From contig JADJKO010000013.1 in the NCBI GenBank assembly GCA_016705955.1, forward strand, positions 28,281-92,280: a stretch of DNA of 64,000 bases, written 5' to 3'. Below, piece after piece: positions 57,393 through 64,000 of this stretch. Positions within the stretch are counted from its first letter, which is position 1, and every line of letters starts with the position of its first letter. The notes beneath the pieces are model-generated. The model did no database searches. It was not told the origin of the DNA and saw nothing but the letters and a program-made list of their open reading frames with translations. The DNA comes from Flavobacteriales bacterium. Its GTDB lineage: Bacteria > Bacteroidota > Bacteroidia > Flavobacteriales_F > PHOS-HE28. Made by a program: the position numbers and the translations under genes.

Positions 57393-57799
57393 AGAATCGC
57401 AACATCAAGAAAGTAGCCGTCCTCGGCAGCGGCGTAATGGGCAGCCGCATTGCATGCCACTTCGCTAACGTGGGCTGTGAAGTACTGCTCCTCGACATCG
57501 TCCCGAAGGAGGGCAAGGACCGCAATGCAGTCGCCGATGAACACCTCGCCTTCGCGCTGAAGAGCAACCCCTCGCCCATCTACGACAAGAAGTTCGCGAA
57601 GCGGATCAGCACCGGCAACTTCGACGATGACCTGCCGAAGATCAAGGACTGCGACTGGATCATCGAAGTGGTGATCGAGCGCTTGGACATCAAGCAGCAG
57701 GTGCTGGCGAACGTGGAGAAGTACCGCACGCCGGGCACGCTTGATCACTACGAACACCAGCGGCATTCCGATCCACGCGATCGCGGAAGGACGCAGTGA
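57389..57799 (+). CDS. 3-hydroxyacyl-CoA dehydrogenase/enoyl-CoA hydratase, 5' part (frameshifted)
   Basis: The N-terminal NAD-binding domain begins MKNRNIKKVAVLGSGVMGSRIACHFANVG, with the GxGxxG motif. DWIIEVVIERLDIKQQVLANVEKY follows, as in FadN/FadJ-type enzymes. At about 57740 the frame is lost: ACGCTT-GATC needs one T removed to read T-L-ITTNTSGIPIHAIAEG, which continues in the next entry. The ATG overlaps the marR stop by 4 bases. Confidence 0.8.
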   Translation: MKNRNIKKVAVLGSGVMGSRIACHFANVGCEVLLLDIVPKEGKDRNAVADEHLAFALKSNPSPIYDKKFAKRISTGNFDDDLPKIKDCDWIIEVVIERLDIKQQVLANVEKYRTPGTLDHYEHQRHSDPRDRGRTQ

Positions 57800-59750
57800 G
57801 GATTTCAAGAAGCACTTCTGCGGCACGCACTTCTTCAACCCGCCGCGCTACTTGCAATTGCTGGAGATCATCCCCGGTCCGGGTACCGACCCTGCTGTGC
57901 TGAGCTTCCTGGAGGACTACGGTCAGCGCGTGCTAGGCAAGGTCACGGTGCTGTGCAAGGACACGCCGGCCTTCATCGCCAACCGCATCGGCGTGTTCGG
58001 CATCATGGGCCTGTTCCACTTGGTGGAAGAGATGGGCCTTACCGTGGAGGAGGTGGATCGCCTCACTGGTCCGGTATTGGGCCGTCCGAAGAGCGCCACC
58101 TTCCGCACAGCGGATGTTGTTGGTTTGGACACGCTGGTGAAAGTCGCGCAGGGCGTGAAGGACAACTGCCCGACCGACGAACAGAACGCGCTCTTCACCA
58201 TCCCCGGCTACTTGCAGCAGATGGTGGACAAGAACATGCTCGGCAGCAAGACCGGCAAGGGCTTCTTCTTCAAGGACCGCGCGAACAAGGGCGAGATCAT
58301 GGCGCTGGACCTGAAGACGCTCGAATACCGTCCGCAGGTGAAGCCCAAGTTCACCACCATGGACGCAGCGAAGAAGGAGGACGACCTCGTGAAGCGCATG
58401 CCGATCCTCTACACCGGCACCGACAAGGCCGGCGACTTCTATCGCAAGAGTTTCCACGGGCTGTTCGCATACGTCAGCCATCGCATTCCCGAGATCACCG
58501 ACGACCTCTACAAGATCGATGATGCGCTACGCGCTGGCTTCGGTTGGGAGTTGGGGCCTTTTGAACTGTGGGATGCAGTTGGTGTGAACACCGCACTCGA
58601 CGCCATGAAGGCAGCGGGCATCGCTGTTTCACCGTGGGTGGCTGAAATGGTGAAAGCCGGGCACAGCAGTTTCTACAAGACCGAAGGCGGCAAGCGCCTG
58701 TACTACGATGCCGCGAGCAAGAGCTACAAGCCCATCCCGCGTGCCGAAGGATTGATCGTCCTCGCCGACCTGCCGGATAGCAGCATCGTGTGGAAGAACA
58801 GCCAGACGGTGGTGCGCGATCTCGGCGACGGCATCCTGTGCGTGAGCTGGACAAGCAAGATGAACACCATCGGTGCGGAGGTGATCCAAGGCCTCAACAA
58901 AGCAATCGATCTCGCGGAAGGTGGCTACAAAGGGCTCGTGGTCTACAACGACGGCGCCCTCTTCAGTGCAGGAGCCAACGTGGGCATGATCTTCATGATG
59001 GCCGTGGAGCAGGAATACGATGACCTCGACATGGCCATCCGCACGTTCCAGAACACCATGATGCGCATGCGCCACAGCGCCATCCCCGTGGTGGCCGCGC
59101 CGCACCAACTGTGTCTGGGTGGCGGCACCGAACTCAGCATGCACGCCGACAAAGTGGTGGCGCACGCCGAGACCTACATGGGCCTCGTGGAATTCGGTGT
59201 GGGCGTGATCCCCGGCGGCGGCGGCAGCAAAGAATTCGCATTGCGCCTCAGCGACGAGCTGAAGGAAGGCGACATCCGCATCAACGCCATGCGCGAGCGT
59301 TTCCTCACCATCGGCCAGGCCAAAGTGGCCACCAGCGGGCACGAAGCATTCGCACTCGGCTATCTGCGCGAAGGCATCGACGAAGTGATCGTGAGCCGCC
59401 AACACCAGCTCGCCTACGCCAAAGCCTGCGCGCTGGAACTCTGGAACAAGGGCTACACCAAGCCACCCATGCGCCGCGACATCAAGGTGCTCGGCAAGGA
59501 AGGCCTCGGCATCGTGTACGTCGGTGCCAACAGCATGCAAAGCGGCAACTACATCAGCGAGCACGATGCCCTGATCAGCGAGAAGCTGGGATACGTGCTG
59601 TGCGGTGGGGATCTGAGCGAAATGACGGAAGTGAGTGAGCAGTACCTGCTGGATCTGGAACGGAAGGCGTTCCTTGAACTCTGCATGCAACGCAAGACAT
59701 TGGAAAGACTTCAATCGATCATCACCAAGGGCAAGGTGCTCCGAAACTGA
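57741..59750 (+). CDS. 3-hydroxyacyl-CoA dehydrogenase/enoyl-CoA hydratase, 3' part (frameshifted)
   Basis: This frame supplies the rest of the bifunctional beta-oxidation enzyme: ITTNTSGIPIHAIAEGRS, HFFNPPRYLQLLEIIPG with the catalytic His, FIANRIGVFGIMGLFHLVEE, GRPKSATFRTADVVGLDTL, and a C-terminal crotonase domain with GGYKGLVVYNDGALFSAGANVG, LGGGTELSMHAD and EFGVGVIPGGGGSKEFALR. The domain order (dehydrogenase first, hydratase last) is that of Bacillus FadN. Joined to the previous entry the protein would be about 785 residues. It is followed by the thiolase gene 8 bases downstream. Confidence 0.85.
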   Translation: MITTNTSGIPIHAIAEGRSEDFKKHFCGTHFFNPPRYLQLLEIIPGPGTDPAVLSFLEDYGQRVLGKVTVLCKDTPAFIANRIGVFGIMGLFHLVEEMGLTVEEVDRLTGPVLGRPKSATFRTADVVGLDTLVKVAQGVKDNCPTDEQNALFTIPGYLQQMVDKNMLGSKTGKGFFFKDRANKGEIMALDLKTLEYRPQVKPKFTTMDAAKKEDDLVKRMPILYTGTDKAGDFYRKSFHGLFAYVSHRIPEITDDLYKIDDALRAGFGWELGPFELWDAVGVNTALDAMKAAGIAVSPWVAEMVKAGHSSFYKTEGGKRLYYDAASKSYKPIPRAEGLIVLADLPDSSIVWKNSQTVVRDLGDGILCVSWTSKMNTIGAEVIQGLNKAIDLAEGGYKGLVVYNDGALFSAGANVGMIFMMAVEQEYDDLDMAIRTFQNTMMRMRHSAIPVVAAPHQLCLGGGTELSMHADKVVAHAETYMGLVEFGVGVIPGGGGSKEFALRLSDELKEGDIRINAMRERFLTIGQAKVATSGHEAFALGYLREGIDEVIVSRQHQLAYAKACALELWNKGYTKPPMRRDIKVLGKEGLGIVYVGANSMQSGNYISEHDALISEKLGYVLCGGDLSEMTEVSEQYLLDLERKAFLELCMQRKTLERLQSIITKGKVLRN

Positions 59751-59758
59751 TACAGACC

Positions 59759-60934
59759 ATGAACGCATACATCATAGCCGGATTCCGAAGCGCAGTAGGA
59801 AAGGCCCCCCGCGGAAAATTCCGTTTCACCCGTCCCGACGACCTCGCCGCCAACGTGGTGAAGCACCTGATGGCCAGTGTGCCGAACCTGGCGCCCGAGC
59901 AGGTGGACGATGTGATCGTGGGCAACGCGACGCCGGAGGCCGAGCAGGGCCTGAACATCGGCCGCATGATCGCGCTGATGGGCCTGAACACCGACAAGGT
60001 GCCGGGCATGACGGTGAACCGCTATTGCAGCAGCGGCAGCGAGACGATCGCCATCGCTTCGGCCAAGATCCACAGCGGGCAGGCCGACGTGATCATTGCC
60101 GGTGGCGTGGAGTGCATGAGCCCGATCCCCTTCGGTGGCTGGCGCATTGTGCCGAACCACAAAGTGGGCAAGGAGAACCCGATGTACTACTGGGGCATGG
60201 GCCTTACCGCCGAGGCCGTGGCGCGCGACTACAAGGTGAGCCGCGAAGACCAGGATGCCTTCGCGCTGGCGAGCCAGGAGAAGGCCTTGGCCGCAATCGC
60301 CGCTGGGCGCTTTTCGGACGACATCGTGCCGGTGGAAGTGGAGCGCGTGTTCCTGGATACCCAGGAGAAGCGGCAAGTAGAGAAGTACGTGGTGGACACC
60401 GATGAAGGTCCGCGCGCGAGCAATTTGGAAGCGCTGGCGAAACTGCGTCCGGTCTTCGATGCGCGGGGTAGCGTAACGGCCGGCAACAGCAGCCAGACCA
60501 GCGATGGCGCGGCCTTCGTGCTGGTGGTGAGCGAGCGCATGCTGAAGCAACTGAACGTGAAACCGATCGCGCGCCTCCTCTCCTACCACGTGGCCGGCGT
60601 GGAGCCGCGCATCATGGGCATCGGTCCGGTGGCAGCGGTGCCGAAGGCAATTGAAAAAGCCGGGCTGAAACTGAAGGACATCGAGCTGTTCGAACTGAAC
60701 GAGGCGTTCGCGAGCCAGAGCTTGGCGGTGATCCGCGAGTTGGGGCTGGACCCGGGCATCGTGAACGTGAACGGCGGCGCGATCGCGCTGGGGCATCCGC
60801 TGGGGTGTACGGGCGCGAAGTTGAGCGTGCAGCTGTTCAACGAGATGCGGAGGAGGAAGCAGAAGTATGGCGTGGTGACGATGTGCGTGGGGACCGGGCA
60901 GGGTGCGGCGAGTGTGTTTGAGTTGTTGAACTGA
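59759..60934 (+). CDS. fadA: Acetyl-CoA C-acyltransferase (3-ketoacyl-CoA thiolase)
   Basis: FadA cleaves 3-ketoacyl-CoA to acetyl-CoA and a shortened acyl-CoA. The 391-residue thiolase has the nucleophile Cys in VNRYCSSGSETIAIAS, GGVECMSPIPFGG, NEAFASQSLAVI, the GHPLGCTG motif with the second catalytic Cys and the His before it, and a C-terminal VTMCVGTGQGAASVFEL. The length is normal. It is the last gene of the marR-3HCDH-thiolase operon, likely acting directly on the product of its neighbour. Confidence 0.95.
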   Translation: MNAYIIAGFRSAVGKAPRGKFRFTRPDDLAANVVKHLMASVPNLAPEQVDDVIVGNATPEAEQGLNIGRMIALMGLNTDKVPGMTVNRYCSSGSETIAIASAKIHSGQADVIIAGGVECMSPIPFGGWRIVPNHKVGKENPMYYWGMGLTAEAVARDYKVSREDQDAFALASQEKALAAIAAGRFSDDIVPVEVERVFLDTQEKRQVEKYVVDTDEGPRASNLEALAKLRPVFDARGSVTAGNSSQTSDGAAFVLVVSERMLKQLNVKPIARLLSYHVAGVEPRIMGIGPVAAVPKAIEKAGLKLKDIELFELNEAFASQSLAVIRELGLDPGIVNVNGGAIALGHPLGCTGAKLSVQLFNEMRRRKQKYGVVTMCVGTGQGAASVFELLN

Positions 60935-60950
60935 TGGAGCAGATGATCAG

Positions 60951-61655
60951 ATGATCAGACGACCGGATAGTGGAAGTGTGATCGTGCGCCATTTGGTGCT
61001 CACGTCGCTGCTGTGGTCGGCTTGCTCAGAAGCACCCGTTTCAGGAACAGTCGCCGATCAGGATAGTGCCACAATGATCATATCCCAAGCTGACGATACG
61101 TCTTCACGCGCAGCCAGCGCGCACGACAAGGAGGAACAGGAGACCACGTTCTTCATTCAAGACTCGACCAAGTACTCCATGACCTTCCTTGCAGCGTTCC
61201 GTGATAGGAACGCGTGGATTCACCGGCATGTTGAACTCAGAAATGATTCAATGGTCGTGGATGGTGATACACCTAGCGCAATTATCCTTCCCACTGATCT
61301 CCCTTTGAAGAAGATGGTTCGCTATGCGAGAGAGTGGAATGGCCGACGCTATCGGCTTGACTTAACCCGACTGAACATTTCGACCGTATCGTATCGATAT
61401 GCGGTTGGCGATGGTCGCACCACGTTGTTCGAGGGCATCGGGACCGCCGACCTTGACCCATCATTCCACGGCGGAGCGGAGGGCGTCTTCGAAGATGCCG
61501 GCCAGACCTTCGGAATGAACAAATACCACCCGAACGACACTACCTGCCAAGACTATTTGCTCATCGGGCACAGGAGCATTGCTCAAGCGAGCTATATCCG
61601 CGTAAGTACGAATGCCAAAGACACTCTGCTTTCAATGGGAATGAATAGGCGATGA
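60951..61655 (+). CDS. Hypothetical lipoprotein
   Basis: The 234-residue product has LVLTSLLWSAC followed by SEAPVSG, a lipobox at Cys25 of the long reading. The rest (TTFFIQDSTKYSMTFLAAFRDRNAW, RLDLTRLNISTVSYRYAVGDGRTTLFEG, GIGTADLDPSFHGGAEGVFED) is beta-rich and unrecognised. Base composition is AT-richer than the operon before it. The first codons overlap a GATCAG-rich repeat-like stretch, so a GTG at about 60978-60984 is a plausible true start. It is not part of the beta-oxidation operon by function. Confidence 0.55.
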   Translation: MIRRPDSGSVIVRHLVLTSLLWSACSEAPVSGTVADQDSATMIISQADDTSSRAASAHDKEEQETTFFIQDSTKYSMTFLAAFRDRNAWIHRHVELRNDSMVVDGDTPSAIILPTDLPLKKMVRYAREWNGRRYRLDLTRLNISTVSYRYAVGDGRTTLFEGIGTADLDPSFHGGAEGVFEDAGQTFGMNKYHPNDTTCQDYLLIGHRSIAQASYIRVSTNAKDTLLSMGMNRR

Positions 61656-61721
61656 ACCCCGATGCCTCCATCGTATGTTGTCCAATGCGCGTTGACGAAG
61701 AAACCGTCGCCCGCTGAAACC

Positions 61722-62576
61722 ATGAGCGCCCTGCTACCCTCCGCCACCCTCTTCGAACAGCATCAGATCCGTCGTCTCTATGATGATGCCACGGAGACGT
61801 GGTGGTTCTCGGTCATCGACATCGTTGCCGCATTGACCGAGCAGCCCGAGTACCAAGCCGCCCGCAACTACTGGAAAGTGCTGAAGCACAGGCTTGCCCA
61901 AGAGGGAAGTCAACTGGTTACAGATTGTAACCGGTTGAAATTGCCCGCCGAGGACGGCAAGATGCGCGAGACGGACGTGGCCAGGGCCGAGACCTTGCTG
62001 CGACTAGTCCAGTCGGTGCCCAGCCCGAAGGCAGAACCCATCAAACTCTGGCTGGCGAAGGTGGGCTACGAGCGCATGCAAGAAATGGCCGACCCCAGCC
62101 TCGGTCTGGACCGCGCTCGGGATCTCTGGCGCAAGCACGGCCGCAGCGAGAAATGGATCCAGCAGCGCATGATGGGCCAGGAGACGCGCAACAAGCTCAC
62201 CGATTACTGGAAGGAACACGCCATCAAGGAAGGCGAAGAGTTCGCGATCCTCACCAACATCATCCACCAGGAGTGGAGCGGTGTAACGGTGAAGGACCAC
62301 AAGAACATCAAAGGACTGAAGACCCAGAACCTCCGCGACCACATGACCGAGGCCGAGCTGATCTTCACGGCGCTGGCTGAATTGAGCACACGGCAGATCG
62401 CTGAAAGCGAACAGGCCACGGGCATGCCGAAGAACAAGGTGGCAGCGCGAAAGGGAGGCGGCATCGCGAAGAAGGCGCGGCTGGAACTGGAGCAGAAGAC
62501 CGGGAAGTCAGTGGTGTCGGGGAACAACTTCCTGCCGCCGGGGAGGAAGCAGATCACAAAGGGCAAGAAGAAGTGA
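61722..62576 (+). CDS. Bro-N domain-containing protein (phage antirepressor-like)
   Basis: The 284-residue protein has the Bro-N domain: FEQHQIRRLYDDATETWWFSVIDIVAAL, YWKVLKHRLAQEGSQLVTDCNRLKLPAEDGKMRETDVA. A helical C-terminal region typical of this group follows (WLAKVGYERMQEMADP, HGRSEKWIQQRMMGQETRNKLTDYW, IKGLKTQNLRDHMTEAELIF). Homologues are found in phages and mobile elements and are presumed DNA-binding antirepressors. There are no other phage genes nearby. The ATG at 61722 is chosen over 61662. A 17-bp palindrome lies within the coding sequence (61916-61932). Confidence 0.75.
   Translation: MSALLPSATLFEQHQIRRLYDDATETWWFSVIDIVAALTEQPEYQAARNYWKVLKHRLAQEGSQLVTDCNRLKLPAEDGKMRETDVARAETLLRLVQSVPSPKAEPIKLWLAKVGYERMQEMADPSLGLDRARDLWRKHGRSEKWIQQRMMGQETRNKLTDYWKEHAIKEGEEFAILTNIIHQEWSGVTVKDHKNIKGLKTQNLRDHMTEAELIFTALAELSTRQIAESEQATGMPKNKVAARKGGGIAKKARLELEQKTGKSVVSGNNFLPPGRKQITKGKKK
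61916..61932. promoter_or_regulatory. 17-bp palindrome inside the Bro-N gene
   Basis: GGTTACAGATTGTAACC has perfect 7-base arms around GAT and is extended by AACT/GGTT flanks. It encodes the VTDCN stretch. A second copy with one base different occurs at 63267-63283. Confidence 0.5.
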
Positions 62577-62617
62577 TGACCACATCGTAGCCGGGTTCAC
62601 GATTAACTTTGAGCATC

Positions 62618-62815
62618 ATGCCGAACGGAAAAGCCTTCGTCTTCAAGCGCGGAATGACCAAAGCGCAGGTCACCGCTTTGTGGAAGAGGATCAATGCGGG
62701 TCGCGCCAAGCGAAGCCCGAAGCAGCTTCCCGATATCTGGAAGTTTTGCGGCGTGATCAAGCTCAAGGAAGATCCGATGGTCATCCAGCAACGTATGCGC
62801 GATGAGTGGGACTAG
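62618..62815 (+). CDS. Putative VapB-type antitoxin
   Basis: This 65-residue basic protein (MPNGKAFVFKRGMTKAQVTALWKRIN...) lies directly upstream of a PIN-domain toxin with a 14-base overlap, the standard antitoxin-toxin arrangement. Its sequence does not clearly match a named antitoxin domain, so the call rests mostly on position and size. A TTG at 62609 is an alternative start. Confidence 0.6.
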   Translation: MPNGKAFVFKRGMTKAQVTALWKRINAGRAKRSPKQLPDIWKFCGVIKLKEDPMVIQQRMRDEWD

Positions 62816-63185
62816 CGTCGTCCTGGACACGAACGTCTGCTTGTACTTGTTGAAGGGTGACCGACAACTGGCCGCGATGCTTGAGCAGCGGCCTCTGCGT
62901 ATCTCCCAGATCACGCGTATGGAACTCCTGAGTTATTCGGGTATCACCAAGGACGAGTTGAAGCGTGTGCAGGTCTTTCTCGAATCGTGGCCGGTTGAGC
63001 CTATCCACCCAGCGATCGAGGACCTCGCGATCCACATCCGCAGGGAATATCGCTTCAAACTGCCCGACAGCATCATCGCGGCCACGGCATGCCACCTGGA
63101 TATTCCCTTGCTTACGGCCGACCATCGCTTGGAAAAGCTTGTGCCTGAAGTACAGGTGGTCCGCTATGACCCGGCAAGCGAGTAA
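62802..63185 (+). CDS. vapC: VapC-like PIN domain toxin
   Basis: The 127-residue PIN-domain ribonuclease has the acidic residues in VVLDTNVCLYLLKG (Asp9), RMELLSYSG (Glu), PDSIIAATACHL (Asp) and LLTADHRLEKL (Asp). VapC toxins cut tRNA or rRNA to arrest growth and are held inactive by the antitoxin. The start ATG overlaps the antitoxin gene, implying translational coupling and autoregulation by the complex. Confidence 0.85.
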   Translation: MSGTSVVLDTNVCLYLLKGDRQLAAMLEQRPLRISQITRMELLSYSGITKDELKRVQVFLESWPVEPIHPAIEDLAIHIRREYRFKLPDSIIAATACHLDIPLLTADHRLEKLVPEVQVVRYDPASE

Positions 63186-63186
63186 A

Positions 63187-64000
63187 ATGGTCCACCAAAG
63201 GCCGGACCGCACGCAAGGGCAACAGGGCGAAGCCCGGGTGACGGATCGTAACTGGTTGGATCAGTCGGTTACAAATTGTAACCAACTGAACTGGACCGGT
63301 GCCGACATCAAGGAATTTCGGACGCTGGCACCGAGGTTTCCGCTGTTGCTCTTTCAGATCCTGCTCTCGCTCACCTTCCTGTCCTCCTGCACCGCCCAGC
63401 CCACCACCAAAGCTCCGGTGGTGATCACGAACGATACCGTTCCGATCCCGGGCGAGTGGCCCGTGCCCACGTACTACGAAGGGCAGCTCTGTCATTGGGT
63501 GCGCAACATGCTCCAAGACAGTCGCGGCGCGCTCTGGTTCGGCACCAACCACTACGGCGTGATCCGTTACCAGAACGATACGCTGGAGTACTTCGCCGAT
63601 AGCGTCGGCATCACCGGAGGCCGGATCAACGGGATCGTGGAGGATCGCGAAGGCAACGTCTGGCTGGCCACGGACGGCGAGGGCCTCTTCAAGTACGATC
63701 CTTCGGATAAGCGCAGTACGAGCCGTCGTGGCTTCAGTCATTACACCACGAAGGATGGTCTGCTGAACGATGCGATCTGGAGCATGACCATGGGCCGCGA
63801 CGGCACGATCCGGCTCGGTACGATGGAGGGTCTCTGCCGTTTCGACCCATCGGCGCCGATCGGGACCCAAGCATTCACCACTGTGGCAATCCCGGAAGTG
63901 CGCGCAGAGGACACCACCGCCATGCTCTCCCGCACGCGCATCACGTGTGTTCTGGAAGACAGCAAGGGGAACCTCTGGTTCGGTCGAGATGCCGGTGGAT
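63187..64000 (+). CDS. Two-component regulator propeller lipoprotein (3' partial)
   Basis: The frame is open to the end of the window. It has a lipoprotein-like signal (LLLFQILLSLTFLSSC, then TAQPTTKAP) and beta-propeller repeats with the two-component propeller signature: LQDSRGALWFGTNHYGVIRY, VEDREGNVWLATDGEGLFKY, TMGRDGTIRLGTMEGLCRF and VLEDSKGNLWFGRDAGG. Family members usually end in a histidine kinase or other signalling domain, which lies outside the window. The ATG at 63187 gives an unusually long N-region (about 45 residues) before the hydrophobic segment and covers a 17-bp palindrome, so a later start is likely. Confidence 0.75.
   Translation, partial: MVHQRPDRTQGQQGEARVTDRNWLDQSVTNCNQLNWTGADIKEFRTLAPRFPLLLFQILLSLTFLSSCTAQPTTKAPVVITNDTVPIPGEWPVPTYYEGQLCHWVRNMLQDSRGALWFGTNHYGVIRYQNDTLEYFADSVGITGGRINGIVEDREGNVWLATDGEGLFKYDPSDKRSTSRRGFSHYTTKDGLLNDAIWSMTMGRDGTIRLGTMEGLCRFDPSAPIGTQAFTTVAIPEVRAEDTTAMLSRTRITCVLEDSKGNLWFGRDAGG
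63267..63283. promoter_or_regulatory. Second copy of the 17-bp palindrome
   Basis: GGTTACAAATTGTAACC matches the palindrome in the Bro-N gene except for one central base. It lies near the uncertain start of the propeller gene, 85 bases after the vapC stop, and could be an operator. Confidence 0.5.

Noticed and set aside
58629..59768. 379-residue minus-strand frame
   Set aside because: It is antisense to the hydratase domain, with His/Ala/Val-rich shadow composition.
61722..62576. Prophage around the Bro-N gene
   Set aside because: No integrase, structural, lysis or packaging genes are adjacent; the neighbours are a lipoprotein and a toxin-antitoxin pair.

Overview
The window looks like a chromosomal contig from a GC-rich (roughly 60%) member of the Bacteroidota, most likely an uncultured Flavobacteriales-type bacterium. 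The evidence is type IX secretion (T9SS) sorting domains of type A and of the gliding-motility (type B) kind, MbnP-like lipoproteins, a tmRNA whose tag reads GEVDYALAA, TACCTTTG promoter boxes in front of several genes, and general absence of Shine-Dalgarno sequences. The genus cannot be determined from the sequence alone.

Layout. 1-7.6 kb: a truncated PIG-L deacetylase, a STAS/SpoIIAA-like protein, a DUF389 membrane protein, a secreted T9SS protein split by a frameshift, an AlkD-type DNA repair protein and a methyltransferase. 7.6-10.98 kb: an accessory island with a DUF389 gene-tail remnant, an IS110-family transposase broken by four small indels, a strongly structured non-coding end (possible bridge-RNA region), palindromic repeats, an AT-richer YD-repeat protein next to a CdiI-like immunity protein, and a diverged copy of the carB tail. 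11-24 kb: housekeeping genes (carB, rpmH, birA, rsfS-ftsH-DUF2007-cdsA, purB). 24-37 kb: lhgO and an MFS transporter, an OmpA-family protein (frameshifted), an outer-membrane beta-barrel, aconitase, a three-gene cluster with metal-binding signatures (CxGxC protein, CDVCG beta-barrel, MbnP), a dipeptide epimerase, a second MbnP-like lipoprotein and rpsF-rpsR-rplI. 37-46.8 kb: dnaX with an A9 slippage site, a MORN-like protein, isocitrate dehydrogenase, a GT-C glycosyltransferase, a MATE transporter, tmRNA, a saccharopine/alanine dehydrogenase-like oxidoreductase and a SiaB-like kinase. 47-57 kb: two very large secreted T9SS proteins and two lipoproteins. 57-61 kb: a MarR-controlled beta-oxidation operon. 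61-64 kb: a Bro-N protein, a VapBC toxin-antitoxin pair and the start of a two-component propeller protein.

Functional threads. Aconitase and isocitrate dehydrogenase supply two TCA-cycle steps. L-2-hydroxyglutarate oxidase clears a TCA by-product. The MarR / 3-hydroxyacyl-CoA dehydrogenase-enoyl-CoA hydratase / thiolase operon is a compact fatty-acid degradation unit. The most interesting signals are the dnaX A9 run with stops in both alternative frames, the divergent carB tail interrupted by a palindromic element, the structured RNA-like region beside IS110, and a 17-bp palindrome shared by the Bro-N gene and the start of the propeller gene. Several single-base frameshifts in otherwise intact genes may be sequencing or assembly errors and should be checked against reads.
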